From Endotrypanum monterogeii (lineage: Eukaryota > Euglenozoa > Kinetoplastea > Trypanosomatida > Trypanosomatidae): a stretch of 64,000 bases of DNA. The position numbers and the translations under genes are program-made. The DNA is taken from NCBI GenBank assembly GCA_000333855.2, contig CM007316.1, forward strand, positions 1,436,195 through 1,500,194, written 5' to 3'. The notes under the pieces are model-generated. The model saw nothing but the letters and a program-made list of their open reading frames with translations. It searched no databases and was not told where the DNA came from. Positions 1 through 9,970 of this stretch are shown here, piece after piece (the first letter of the stretch is position 1; every line of letters starts with the position of its first letter).

Positions 1-1
1 T

Positions 2-1261
2 AGCCAAAGACTTGTGCAGGATAGACCGACAAGCGTGCTGCGCACTGCCTTTGGTGTGAGACACGACCCCCACAACGCAAAGGATGGCGTCACGGATGCG
101 GCTCAGAGAGCCAATGAGAGTCGTTCTGGCCCCCGCGGTGCCGCCTCAGTTCCGCACGAGCGCATACATGCCTCTGTGACTCGCTACTCCCGTGAGGGAT
201 ATATCTCTGGTTCTTCACAGACGAAGGGTGATGCCACACGATCGGGTGGGGGTGGTCCTGTTTACCGAGCAACCGTGCTCACTGAGCTGAGGCGCCAGGA
301 AGTGATGCGCGAACGTTTTGCACGCGAGCAGAAGATGGTCGACGATTGCCGGGCGCGACTCTCCGCAGTTAAGCAGTCGTCTTCGTCTAGGGCTACCATT
401 TCCAACTCACGCCTTCTTGAGAACACGATGCCGGTCCATGATGCCGGAGGCTTTCTCGACACCCGCCCCTCATCGCTGCAGGTTGGTGCACAGCATGTGT
501 CACACAGCCGGCGGCGTGCATCCACAGAGGCACCGCTGATCGCATCACCTAAAAAGGTGACAACGGTGAGACCTTCGCTCGCAGAATTACCGATACAGGA
601 TAGCAGTATGGCATTTCGACGGCAGAACACGAGTCGCATGGGTGTGCAGCAGGGCAGTGATAGCGTCGGTGGCACCTCTTCGAACACACACTTGATGTTC
701 GCTACTCGCACGTCGACATCCACAAGAACTCCGGTCGCTTTGGAGGATGGAGGCCTCCAAAAGGGGATACCACGAGAGGATCTACCGCACAGTGGCTCTG
801 TGGTCCTTCCATACGAGCAGACGCTGTCCGAGTACTACTCGCCCTCGCGGTCTTCTGCCCCCCACCTCTCCTCGGCTGTACGCAAAGTTTCAGCGGCCGG
901 AGCGATCTCAAGTAGCAAAACACATAAGAAAAAAGGAGCTTCGCAACAAACAGAGTCGAAGACGAGCACCAGCCCGAATATTCCCCCGAAACAGGCGTCG
1001 AAAGAGAGGGTCGGGCTTTCATCCCTCATGCTCCGAGAAGCATCATCTCTTCCCGTAAACACTTCATCCGGCGAGGCCGCTGCCACCACTAAAAAGCCCG
1101 CACAGGTGACACGCCCACACCAAGCCGCTGATATCGCTGTTTCTGATGCGGGGAAGCTGCGCCCCACACCTTTTTGTGTGGAGTGTGGTCAGCGCCACAT
1201 CGATGACCTGGCGAAATACTGCGCACTGTGCGGACACAAAAGAGCGTTTCTTCCTTTTTAA
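2..1261 (+). CDS. Hypothetical protein with C-terminal zinc ribbon, 5' end outside the window
   Basis: The reading frame is open to the left edge, and the first in-frame ATG lies near position 304, deep inside the coding sequence, so this is the 3' part of a longer gene. The visible ~419 residues are mostly low-complexity, rich in Ser, Thr, Arg and Ala, and probably disordered. A short basic helical stretch with many Arg and Glu lies around residues 88-120 (counted from base 14). The only clear domain is at the very C-terminus: two CxxC pairs (C388/C391 and C403/C406 on the same count) spaced like a zinc ribbon, nine residues from the stop. I do not recognise the family. Terminal zinc ribbons of this kind bind partners or nucleic acid, but nothing here decides which. 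The stop at 1259-1261 is followed by ordinary AT/CT-rich intergenic sequence. Confidence 0.75.
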   Translation, partial: SQRLVQDRPTSVLRTAFGVRHDPHNAKDGVTDAAQRANESRSGPRGAASVPHERIHASVTRYSREGYISGSSQTKGDATRSGGGGPVYRATVLTELRRQEVMRERFAREQKMVDDCRARLSAVKQSSSSRATISNSRLLENTMPVHDAGGFLDTRPSSLQVGAQHVSHSRRRASTEAPLIASPKKVTTVRPSLAELPIQDSSMAFRRQNTSRMGVQQGSDSVGGTSSNTHLMFATRTSTSTRTPVALEDGGLQKGIPREDLPHSGSVVLPYEQTLSEYYSPSRSSAPHLSSAVRKVSAAGAISSSKTHKKKGASQQTESKTSTSPNIPPKQASKERVGLSSLMLREASSLPVNTSSGEAAATTKKPAQVTRPHQAADIAVSDAGKLRPTPFCVECGQRHIDDLAKYCALCGHKRAFLPF

Positions 1262-2782
1262 TCGCTATGTGTGCATGAGTGTGTCATTCGCGTATTCATT
1301 GCCGTGCGCGGGTGAGCTCATTTCGATTGATTCATCGTACTCATACACCTGATGTGGTGCATGGGCAGGAGGTGCTCATGTGTACTTGTGTATTTTTCCT
1401 GTCAGTGCGATGATGCGTCTGACTCGTATCTGATTTTCCCTCTTGTAGTTTTTTTTTTTTTTTAATCATCCGAGCTCAGCTGCAACATCCTCTCCATTTT
1501 TTATTTTGAAAACTGTCGATTTTTTTTTTTTCTGCGTATATGTCTGCTGTACGGCGACCATTCCGTGATTTGCGAGAATTTCACATCGCCCTTTTAACCT
1601 TTTCCACCAGGTGACGTCCCTTGCTGTGTACATCCTCCCTTTTTCTTTTTTGTCTCTGCTTCTCCAAAAAGACAGAAGAACCAATGTCTTTTCTTAACTT
1701 TTTTTGCTGTTCGCTGAGACACCTTTTACCGTGACACAGTCCAACGTGTACGATGTACCTCTCGGTCGCATGAGGGTATTGCGGAAGGTTGAGACGACTA
1801 CGATCTAAATACTGTCGTGTCGTGGATACTTGCGACCCACGGAGTGTGTCTACGGCATCTGCATGGTACACGGCATGTTGGTGTATCTCCGAACGTATCT
1901 CACTAACGTTAGATTGGCTTCTGTAAAGTAGGGCCTTCAGGGAAACTAAAGGGTGCTCAAATCCGCCGGCGCGAAAAAAAAAAAACTAGAAGCGGCGATG
2001 GGGCAGGCTGTGAGAGGTGTCTGTGGGTCATTAAGAGGTGCGGTGATATTGACTTGTATGTGCCCGCATCTCTATGACGCGGTCCACTGCTCTGCACCTT
2101 TTGCGATTGGTTTTCACATGCCCGGTGAACCAGCTCGCCATCAATCGGGCCCTAAAAAGTATCGGGCGCACTAAAAAGCTATATAAAAAAACGGATTCTT
2201 CTCTCGGCGCCGCCTGTCCACGTCTGTGTGCCTGCGAAAGTCCATATAGGAGAGGAACGGAGGGTTCCAGTGATTGATAAGAGCCCCCAACCTTGCAATT
2301 AAAATGTGCTGAGGGGTGGGAGAACCACGGCTTGAGCTCAGTAGTCAGAGGGGTAATGCGCAAGACAGACAGAAGAAACGAAGCCCCACAAGCTTCTAGA
2401 GGGTAGCATAAGTGTTGGCGCACTTCCTCGTTTCCACCTTCGAGGGTGCAGGAAAAAAAAAAAAGGATCTGCTCTTTAATAAAGCTCAATTGTATTTTCC
2501 TCTAAGGGCCCTTGCACAACTTTCTAAAGAATATAATAAGTCAATACATAAATACATACATATCTCCACTCGAACTTCCCTCCTTTTTTTCCCCTCTCCC
2601 AACGTGCATAAATGTGTGGTGGTCATCACTAACTGTCCCACACGCTGCTATACATAGGGTTGCCTGGCTAATCATTCGACAGTACACTTGTCTTTCCCCT
2701 CTACGAAACAATTCATCACGTGTCTGTGTGTCCGTGGGGGACGAATCCACTTTGGAGAGGCGCCGCCTTCTCCACCTGCATA

Positions 2783-2802
2783 CTTTTTTTTCTGCTTCAC
2801 AG
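2783..2802 (+). promoter_or_regulatory. Candidate spliced-leader acceptor for the cold-shock-like gene
   Basis: A T-rich tract ends in a CAG at 2800-2802, 209 bases before the ATG at 3012. A second, closer candidate is the T-rich tract 2963-2980 with AG at 2984-2985. Trypanosomatids usually use the first AG after a strong pyrimidine tract. Which of the two is used cannot be decided here. Confidence 0.45.
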
Positions 2803-2940
2803 CCTTCCATCAATTTTCGGAAGCTTTTAAAAATATTTTAGTTGTCCTACACTTACATACCTTTGCGTATGTGTGTGTTTGTGTCACGCTGCTCAGTATC
2901 GCCATCATCTCGACTGCTGCCCTTCTTTCGTCCGGCATTA

Positions 2941-2962
2941 ATATATATATATATATATATAT
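2941..2962. repeat. (TA)11 microsatellite
   Basis: An uninterrupted alternating AT run, 50 bases upstream of the cold-shock-like gene's ATG. It lies inside the predicted 5' UTR if the distal splice acceptor is used. Confidence 0.9.
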
Positions 2963-3011
2963 TTATTTATTTGCTTCTTTGATAGAAAGTCTCTGCCGAG
3001 GCGCGTGGACT

Positions 3012-5462
3012 ATGCGCCGGACTGCTCTCTCCGTTGCTGGAAGGCTCACACCGGCGCCATTCTCAGTAGCGTTGTCCTCAAGTACAGAGGCGCTTTCGCC
3101 CGCTGGCAGTGCGTTGACCGTGGCTCCATCGCAGCGCAGGGACTTGGTCTCTGCGAAGGGAAAACGCGTCGGTCGCATCGCCGAATGGGATCCGTTTGAA
3201 CGCCGCGGGGTTGTTGTGGAGAGTGAGGGTGGCCGTCGTTATAAGATCGCCAGCACGCGCGCATTCGAGACAGTTCTGCCGACGATGCTGCGCTCGCTTG
3301 AGGGTGCCGTGGTCGAGTTTGATATCGGTAGAGAAGCTTCAGATGACCGAGTCATCATCCGAAGCCGGCTTACCCCCATCACGGCCGAGAGCTACCTGCA
3401 GAAACCACCGGTCAACTTCTTGAGTCCTGATATGCTAAAATGGGCGGGCCCAAAAGGCGCCGCATCGAAAGCGGAGAGGGGGTGCAGCAGCGATGCAGTG
3501 GAGGGGAGAGGGTGTGCGCACGAAAGTCAAGGGGGAAGTGAATCTGAGGAGATGTTTGCAAGAAATATTATCGTGGACGTCGGCAGCATACCGGCTTCGC
3601 AGATAGCGCGCTGGAGCGGTCCCCTGTCAGAGGAACCCGTGATAAAGCCCACCACAAACCTCAAGGACATGCGTAGCAGTCGTATATTCGACGCGGAGAC
3701 AAACTCTTATCTTCGTCTGAAGCAACAACTTGGTAGCGCTGCCGAGGCGCACCGCGTCATCGCTGCACAGAGGGAGAGGTCTGAAAAAGATGTGGTGCAG
3801 CGAAAGATCTTAAGTGAGAAGACGGAGGGCGTCATCTTGACTTGGTCTAGCATCTACCGCAGCGGTCTCATTCGTGAAGCAGCACAGCAAAAAGAAGAGG
3901 GGGTGTCGGCGCCCGGCGATCTTCTAGCCGCCCTCCCAGAAGGGAACAGTACGGTTGACGATACGCTTTGTGTCATACAGAATGTGCACGCATTTCAGAG
4001 TGCGCTCCCTACATCGCAAAACCTGCAGCACCGCCGTGTCACCTTCACGAAGGTGTCCTACTTGATCCAACCAACCCATTTCTACGCGGAGAACATTAAC
4101 CTGGTGGGTGAGGTGCTGTACGACGGTGCGGTGTCCTCGTTGGAGGAAGTCCACGCTACAAAAAAACGTGAGAAAGCTGCTGCGGCGCAGCATCAAGGCT
4201 TTGGAGGGATTATCATGGAAGATAGCGAGTGTTACGGCGCGAAGTGTGGAGAGCAGCTGTCAGGCGACATCCAGAAACCCGCTGCGGGGGAGTGGGAGGA
4301 GGAAATGTTTCAGCGTGCTGGTCACTCTTCGCGGCTGGAGAAAGGCAGCAGGATCCCCAAACCCGAAAAAGTTTTGTACGGTGTCATTGTGCGGTGGAGC
4401 GGCGGTCAGGGTGTGATTGAGGCTGGGGATGGCCGTCACTACTATCTCCGCTCCACTGCTGTCTTTGAACAGCTGGTGGACAAGGACTCGTGCCACCTGC
4501 GCGGTGCTGTTGTGCAGTTCAAAGAGGATACAGCAAGTCCCCGTTACGCACACCAGGTGACGATATTCAGCACTGCTGCGTCAAGCATGAGCCAAGTCAA
4601 GCCGTTGCTGGACAGGAAGCGTGCTGGTGCCTCGCCCGTCGACGGGGAAACATCTGCAGCACGTAGCGAGGCGGCGGTAGTGCCACCTCACGCAGTACCC
4701 GAAGGGGTTGAGTGGACGTATGGCACGCTGCTGTCGTGGTCATCTGTAGAGGGTCAGGGCATTATTATCGGCGAGGGAGATCCAGTGGTGCGCTACGTGT
4801 TGCGTGACCCAAAGGAAAACGTTCTTGACTTCGAGGAGAGGCAAGCGCTCCTCAAAAAAGGACGGCGAGTCAAATTTACTCTCTTCGGCAGCGCAGGACG
4901 GCTGGCATGCAATGTTGTGCTGCTTGACGCGGAGGTCGAGGAGGAGGCACTGGCCGACGAGGAGCTTCGACCCCGAGAACCACAACTATCGATCGATGGA
5001 AACAAAGATGAGGCGATTCCTTCCCCCATGAGTACGAGCTACTGGCTAACTCGAATGGACAAAGCCGGCTATGACACAAGAGAGGTGAAGAAACTCCAAA
5101 ACCGCGCGCTGCGATTGGATGAGGACGACGAGGGTACCGAGGACGGTAAGCTGTTCGACAGCGAGGAGCTCCTCAAGAAGGATCACTGGTGGGGCGATCC
5201 TCGGAAGAATGTGCGGTTTCCAAACAGCGACATGACAGCCGGCCATCTGGCCCTCATCGGTCCTGCCTCCATGATGAATGTCGCCATGAAGACAAGGAAT
5301 CCCAAGGGACTTGACAAGATGCTCAAGAAATACCAGTCTCGGCTGACAGAGGAGCAGAAGGAATATGCGTGGAGGCAGGCTAAGGAGATGGCACCCAAGT
5401 ACTCAGAGTGCATCCGAAAGGGCCGTGAGCGGAATGAAGAGCCAACGTTTTACTTTTTCTAG
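3012..5462 (+). CDS. Probable mitochondrial protein with four cold-shock-domain-like repeats
   Basis: 816 residues from the ATG at 3012; the frame is open further upstream but only through UTR and microsatellite sequence. The N-terminus (MRRTALSVAGRL...) is basic, Ser/Ala-rich and lacks early acids, which suggests a mitochondrial presequence. Four segments share a beta-strand pattern of the form G-x-I-x-x-W-S/D-x(3,5)-G-x-I/V and a following hydrophobic strand: about residues 50-110, 271-365, 455-515 and 568-640. This resembles the cold-shock/OB fold of nucleic-acid-binding proteins. The second copy is the most decayed. Residues ~680-816 form a charged, Trp/Tyr-containing helical tail. Trypanosomatid mitochondria use a cold-shock protein (RBP16) in RNA editing and stability, and mitoribosomes carry many lineage-specific proteins. 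A role in mitochondrial RNA binding or the mitoribosome is inference. No exact family name is recognised. Confidence 0.8.
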   Translation: MRRTALSVAGRLTPAPFSVALSSSTEALSPAGSALTVAPSQRRDLVSAKGKRVGRIAEWDPFERRGVVVESEGGRRYKIASTRAFETVLPTMLRSLEGAVVEFDIGREASDDRVIIRSRLTPITAESYLQKPPVNFLSPDMLKWAGPKGAASKAERGCSSDAVEGRGCAHESQGGSESEEMFARNIIVDVGSIPASQIARWSGPLSEEPVIKPTTNLKDMRSSRIFDAETNSYLRLKQQLGSAAEAHRVIAAQRERSEKDVVQRKILSEKTEGVILTWSSIYRSGLIREAAQQKEEGVSAPGDLLAALPEGNSTVDDTLCVIQNVHAFQSALPTSQNLQHRRVTFTKVSYLIQPTHFYAENINLVGEVLYDGAVSSLEEVHATKKREKAAAAQHQGFGGIIMEDSECYGAKCGEQLSGDIQKPAAGEWEEEMFQRAGHSSRLEKGSRIPKPEKVLYGVIVRWSGGQGVIEAGDGRHYYLRSTAVFEQLVDKDSCHLRGAVVQFKEDTASPRYAHQVTIFSTAASSMSQVKPLLDRKRAGASPVDGETSAARSEAAVVPPHAVPEGVEWTYGTLLSWSSVEGQGIIIGEGDPVVRYVLRDPKENVLDFEERQALLKKGRRVKFTLFGSAGRLACNVVLLDAEVEEEALADEELRPREPQLSIDGNKDEAIPSPMSTSYWLTRMDKAGYDTREVKKLQNRALRLDEDDEGTEDGKLFDSEELLKKDHWWGDPRKNVRFPNSDMTAGHLALIGPASMMNVAMKTRNPKGLDKMLKKYQSRLTEEQKEYAWRQAKEMAPKYSECIRKGRERNEEPTFYFF

Positions 5463-5662
5463 TAATTTCTGCGGCATTTATTTCGTCTTCCCCCACGCCC
5501 TTTTTTCTTTTGTTTCTTTCGAATGATTGACCTTTACTCGGGTGAATGGATTAGATCAAATCAGATGCCTCTGCGCGGTGAGTTTTGTTTATTTTTTTCC
5601 TTTTGCAGCACGCACCGCAAAACAGCAGCTTTTTTTTTTTTTTGTGTGTGTGTGTGTGTATC

Positions 5663-5665
<3 letters not shown>

Positions 5666-5709
<44 letters not shown>
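5666..5709. repeat. (TA) microsatellite running into gap
   Basis: An alternating TA run of 44 bases, preceded by a T-run and a (GT) run at 5643-5659, stopping at the N block. The same order of elements (T-run, GT run, a short TCTAC spacer, TA run) recurs after the gap at 5887-5966. Confidence 0.85.
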
Positions 5710-5814
5710 NNNNNNNNNNNNNNNNNNNNNNNNNNNNNNNNNNNNNNNNNNNNNNNNNNNNNNNNNNNNNNNNNNNNNNNNNNNNNNNNNNNNNNNNNNN
5801 NNNNNNNNNNNNNN
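5710..5814. other. Assembly gap of 105 N
   Basis: An unresolved block of N between TA microsatellite on the left and odd TACG-ordered sequence (5815-5885) on the right. True length and content are unknown. Confidence 0.99.
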
Positions 5815-5919
5815 TTAGGTTTAGTTTTTTACCGTTTTTTACGTTTTCGTTACGACGACGTACGACCGACGTAAACAACGACGACGTTTTTTTTTGTTTT
5901 TGTTGTGTGTGTGTGTATC

Positions 5920-5922
<3 letters not shown>

Positions 5923-5966
<44 letters not shown>
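5923..5966. repeat. (TA) microsatellite, second copy
   Basis: A 44-base TA run preceded by the same T-run, GT-run and spacer as the copy on the other side of the gap. This may be the same locus assembled twice. Confidence 0.85.
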
Positions 5967-5970
<4 letters not shown>

Positions 5971-6446
5971 TGAAATGATTTGGTCATGTCCACTCATCTC
6001 TTAGGTATCGTCTCAAATGCAGATTAGTTTTTTACCGGCAACAACAATGGCAACAAATAAATAAATAAAAAAAAAATATATATATATGTATATATACTCT
6101 CACCTTTTCTGGTGCAGGTGCGTGCAGGTCTTTCCTGCTTCCCCTTCTCTGCCCCGTGACATGGACGCCCGCACTCTCGCTTTGTTCTCAATCTACTTCT
6201 CTTTCTTCTCAACTCTCCTGCTTCACTTCCTGACGGCCGGAAAAAAAAAAATATATTTTTTTCGTGTGTCTGCGCCGTTCATGAGCTGATCTTTCGCATC
6301 TCCACGCGTGTGTGCCGTCGAGTGCACTGTCGATGTAATAATCTCTCTTCGTTATAGCTGTGCTATTGTGCACTGGTGACTCTGCTTCTCTGTGCGGTGT
6401 TTCCACAGTCACGTGATACCCAATCCCCCTCTCCAAACAAAGTACA

Positions 6447-6854
6447 ATGGTCTCCAAGACCCACAAGCAGCGGCAAAAAAAGAAGGCCACTCTCCAAGCC
6501 AACGGTGGGATACTGCCGCCGGTGGTGCCGAGTACACCCAAATCGGTGCATCTGAAAAAGACACGGCCGAAGATGAAAGGTAAAATGAAGATCCGACTAG
6601 GCTTGGAGTGTCCAGTCGACATCTACAACGGTTTTGAGGAGCGCAAGGGTGTGCTGTGGCGGTGCCCCAATTGTGCGAAGGAGTGTCGCGTAGTTGGTTT
6701 CTGTGTGGATTGCGCCTCCGGCGTGAAGGCAAAGACGCACACAGGCCAATCCATGAAACGGGCAAGCAGCAAGAGGGAGTCCACGCAGACTACTGCGCCA
6801 AAGCTGCGCATGAAGGAAAGGAGCCAAACCATGAAGCTGAAGCGCAAAAAATAA
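6447..6854 (+). CDS. Small basic zinc-finger protein
   Basis: 135 residues from the ATG at 6447. Both ends are extremely rich in Lys and Arg, including KxRQKKK near the start and a run of basic residues at the stop. In the middle, five cysteines (C73, C76, C80, C86, C89) form a CPNC/CVDC cluster that could bind one zinc ion. The composition is typical of ribosomal, ribosome-assembly or other RNA-binding proteins, but no family is recognised. A long pyrimidine tract lies upstream at about 6181-6231. It is small, but its coding base composition is distinct from the AT/CT-rich flanks, and the ordered cysteine cluster argues that it is real. Confidence 0.75.
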   Translation: MVSKTHKQRQKKKATLQANGGILPPVVPSTPKSVHLKKTRPKMKGKMKIRLGLECPVDIYNGFEERKGVLWRCPNCAKECRVVGFCVDCASGVKAKTHTGQSMKRASSKRESTQTTAPKLRMKERSQTMKLKRKK

Positions 6855-7482
6855 GTATTATGCTCGCGAAGAGAAGCGGAGAGTGTGTGTGTGTGTGTGT
6901 GTGTGTGTACGGATACGATAATGCGGTGTCGATGTCTTGCCGTACGGTTCAAGGGACACTCATGTTCCTTTTTAATTAAAAAAAAAAAACATCTAATGTG
7001 TGGCTGCAACCACATCGAGTAACAGCGCATGGAAGGGGAATATGCGGTGAGGAACGGAAACCCGTAGATGAATGCACACCGCGATGAGGGGTGGTGATGT
7101 TAGTGTGGTCGGCGGTGCTGTCGCCCTGCACCTCTAGTTTTGAAAAGATCCACATGGGTTATGGGGAAGATCGTAGGGTGGTGCTAAAAATAGCGTAGGG
7201 AGGCCCCCTGGTCAACTGGTAGTCGATGAGGCGTGAAGTGAGCTACGTTAAGACCTAACTTATCTGCGGAAATGGGGGAGGGGGGCAAAGGATAGTGTAT
7301 TTGAGTGTCCTTCGTGTCCAGCGAACGACACCACACACTCAAACATACCACAGAGATGCTGACCATCTTTTTTTTTTTTTTTCATGTGTTCTCTCTTCGT
7401 TTGTCCATTTTGGCTTTCCAGCAGATAGACAGCTCTCGCGTATATGTGCGAAATGCCGATGCGCTTCATATGAGCTTTGGGG

Positions 7483-7483
7483 T

Positions 7484-7516
<33 letters not shown>
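7483..7516. repeat. (TA) microsatellite with one interruption
   Basis: Alternating TA over about 34 bases, with one phase break in the middle, in non-coding sequence. Confidence 0.85.
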
Positions 7517-8760
7517 TCTCACGCTGCATTCGATATTGCCACCTACACTCAATCGTTCATACCAGCGCACGCAGTCTGAGGATGCCCCATTTGTGCCGTG
7601 GTCGGTGTCCTTGCGACTCTATTCTTTGAGCACTTTTTAGAGAACAGTAAGAAACGCTCCTCGGAAAAGTTGCTCGTCTATTTTTCGGTCGAATTGACTG
7701 GAGATAATGTGCGAGGCGCTCGTATGCTTCGTAGTTTCTTACACCGAAATGAAGTGGGGGGGATTGATTTGCGGAATCGGAGTGACGTCATACGAGCGTG
7801 TTTTGTCATTCCACATGGATCCGCGTTTGTGTCAACGTCTCCGGCGGGTGTGACCTCCAGGAGAATTCCCGAGCGATGTTGACCACCGCAAGTCAACACA
7901 GAACACCCCTCTCTCACTCACAACAAGAGACAAACTAAGGCACCGCTCTCCCGTTGCACAATATTTCACAACAGTATAGAGAAGGGCGCTCACATGACGT
8001 GTACAGGGTATGGTCACTGCAAAATAAACAAAATCTTGGGTGCTCTCGGCGCGTAGGTTTACCTGTAACCCAGTCGCCATTGTGCGTGTGACGCAGATGC
8101 TTGAGTTCTGCAATGTCTTGCGTACAGGTGCATTGATACTTGTGTGTAGCTACCCTTGTACTCAGCGTGTTTTCGCTTCATTCCATCACAATACTCAAGG
8201 GGAGCAATGTTGGCACCCCATACAGTCCAGTTGTTTCGACACTGCGTACTCCTCAGAGGGGCAAGGAGGTATCAATCCCCGCCTGAAGTGAGGATGCACC
8301 TCTTCTGTTTGGATGCCCTCTTTTTTTAATTTTTTTATTTGAGATGCATACACTCTTGTTCTTTTTCTGGTATTTTGCCAGACGCGCAGTCGGGGAGCAC
8401 CGCTTATTATCCATCTAGGAAGCCACTTTTATTTTCACGATCTGCTTTGCCCCCGAATGATTTCAGAGATAGGCTCCTTCTGTGAAGGGAGTGAGTGTGA
8501 GTCCAGCTGGAGAGGATGGGTGACGGCAGTGGTCCAGCGGAGTGTGTAGACAGAAGCAGGAAAGGGAAGGATGAGAAAGAGGAGGGGAATACTCGGGTGA
8601 TCGATATCTACTCCAGCCGAGTGAGCTGGTGTACGAGGACGGAGTCGGTCAAGGGCGGCGCTGCCCTCATGCGTCACGGTATGATCACCACCTCAGTCGT
8701 CCGGCACGACGACCATCCGACTCCATGCGCTTCGTCGTGTTGTTCTCTGCATATTTCCGT

Positions 8761-8764
<4 letters not shown>

Positions 8765-8794
<30 letters not shown>
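8765..8794. repeat. (TA) microsatellite
   Basis: Uninterrupted alternating AT of about 30 bases in non-coding sequence. Confidence 0.88.
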
Positions 8795-8796
<2 letters not shown>

Positions 8797-9278
8797 TCAT
8801 GCGCTATCGTGTAGTGTGATCGCCTTGACAAGTGTGCGGTCAAGAAAGGTCAGATGTTTTGTCTTAACATTTTGATGCGCACAGTGTTCGTATCGCTAGC
8901 GTTCGCGTTGCGTCCGTGATTCGGTCGATGGTTTCAGTCTGTGTGTGTGAATGTGTGTGTGCATGGGACCCAGATGCTCGTGTGATCTGCTGGAGTGGAA
9001 TGTTTGGCTTTCCGTCTTCTTTATTCCCTCTGCGTGAGGGAGATAAACAATATTTTGGTTATGAGCGGCTTCTTCTTTTTCACTTTGTTCGTTGCTGTGG
9101 GGGCAGCGGCTCGATGACCCCAATGTGCACCCTCATTCTCTATGTTGCTCACAACTGAGCTCTTGTCATGTTCCATTATCACGTCTCGACTTTTTTTTCA
9201 TTGTTGCTGCTGAACTGATGCTCAAAACTGATGTATCTTCTGAAAAGGAGCGGAGAGGGAGGAATACCCCCCCCTCAT

Positions 9279-9313
9279 ACACACACACACATACACACAC
9301 GCACACACACACA
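9279..9313. repeat. (CA) microsatellite
   Basis: A CA run with two single-base interruptions, followed by an A-run, ending about 45 bases before the TMEM18-like start codon. It probably lies in the 5' UTR. Confidence 0.85.
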
Positions 9314-9358
9314 AAAAAAAAATAAACAAATACCCTGGAGGGTTTGTAAGTATAGGCA

Positions 9359-9970
9359 ATGATCGCTCTCGAGCGGCTACAGTCTTGGCTTGGTAATGTC
9401 GAGGAGGCGCTGAGGGAAGCGCATAATGATGTGATGAACGCAACAGGCCTTCGTGCGTTTATCGACTCAGCAGCAGTGTCATCTTCGGCTGGTTTCGCTC
9501 CCTCAGTTCAGCACTTCAAGCAAGAGGTTTATAATTTCTTCGCGGCGGTGAACTGGTCCGAGAAATTTTTTCTCTACCTCGCCGTTTTTCATGTGGTGGT
9601 GTGGGCATCTGCTATTGCGGCCACCTGGGGCGCTGTTTCTGACGAGCGCATTGTTGGTGTGTGCATTGTCATAGGCGTGCTAATGCTTGCTAGCGTCCCT
9701 GCAAATAATTATGCTGGCCGTCACTCCGACATGTTGTTCGCGGAGACCGATGTGAACTACTTTACCGAAGATGGAATCATGATGACGATAGTTTACTTTG
9801 CGCCGTTACTGGTGCTGTTACTGTCACTCCAATTTCGTCTGATCTGCCGTGTCCTATCGCTGATGGTGCGGGCAAAGCGCGCTCAGGTTCGCTGCGAAAT
9901 GAGACGAATGATGCAACGCGACAGTGGGGACAGGACGGACGCCGCTCGCACCAGCAAAAAAATACAGTAG
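9359..9970 (+). CDS. TMEM18: TMEM18-family membrane protein
   Basis: 203 residues from the ATG at 9359. An amphipathic N-terminal part (~1-60) precedes a segment beginning NWSE at about residue 63, the conserved entry to the first helix in TMEM18. Three hydrophobic stretches follow at about 68-90, 96-115 and 139-162. The conserved short motif between helices 2 and 3 (small residues, then N-x-Y/W and a loop with aromatic and acidic residues ending F-x-x-D/E-G) fits the family. TMEM18 proteins sit in the nuclear envelope with a basic, DNA-binding C-terminus. Here the tail (~165-203) is strongly basic, as expected. The protein is about 60 residues longer than the human one, mainly at the N-terminus. 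Family assignment is by recalled pattern, and function in trypanosomatids is unknown. Confidence 0.75.
   Translation: MIALERLQSWLGNVEEALREAHNDVMNATGLRAFIDSAAVSSSAGFAPSVQHFKQEVYNFFAAVNWSEKFFLYLAVFHVVVWASAIAATWGAVSDERIVGVCIVIGVLMLASVPANNYAGRHSDMLFAETDVNYFTEDGIMMTIVYFAPLLVLLLSLQFRLICRVLSLMVRAKRAQVRCEMRRMMQRDSGDRTDAARTSKKIQ

Larger units (their letters stand above)
1262..3011. other. Intergenic region, 1.75 kb, no gene seen
   Basis: The stretch contains T-runs near 1449-1463 and 1520-1531, A-runs near 1974-1985 and 2453-2464, and a (TA) microsatellite at 2941-2962. No frame shows sustained coding character. It should hold the 3' UTR of the upstream gene, a polyadenylation zone and the 5' UTR of the next gene. 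Two pyrimidine-tract/AG pairs near its right end are plausible trans-splice sites. Confidence 0.7.
5463..6446. other. Intergenic region with assembly gap
   Basis: Contains two (TA) arrays, a 105-base N gap and anomalous gap-edge sequence. A long pyrimidine tract at about 6181-6231 probably directs trans-splicing of the downstream zinc protein, with the first AG after it at 6284-6285. No gene is visible. Confidence 0.7.
6855..9358. other. Intergenic region, 2.5 kb, no convincing gene
   Basis: Carries a (GT) run at about 6883-6908, (TA) arrays at 7483-7516 and 8765-8794, a (GT) patch around 8941-8960 and a (CA) run at 9279-9313. Pyrimidine-rich stretches around 9069-9100 and 9161-9215 may serve trans-splicing of the TMEM18-like gene. 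Short open frames exist around 7600-7900 but show no domain or composition signal. Confidence 0.65.

Noticed and set aside
2688..3011. Upstream extension of the cold-shock-like protein's frame
   Set aside because: It would translate a TA microsatellite and pyrimidine tracts, and would hide the mitochondrial presequence at the ATG at 3012.
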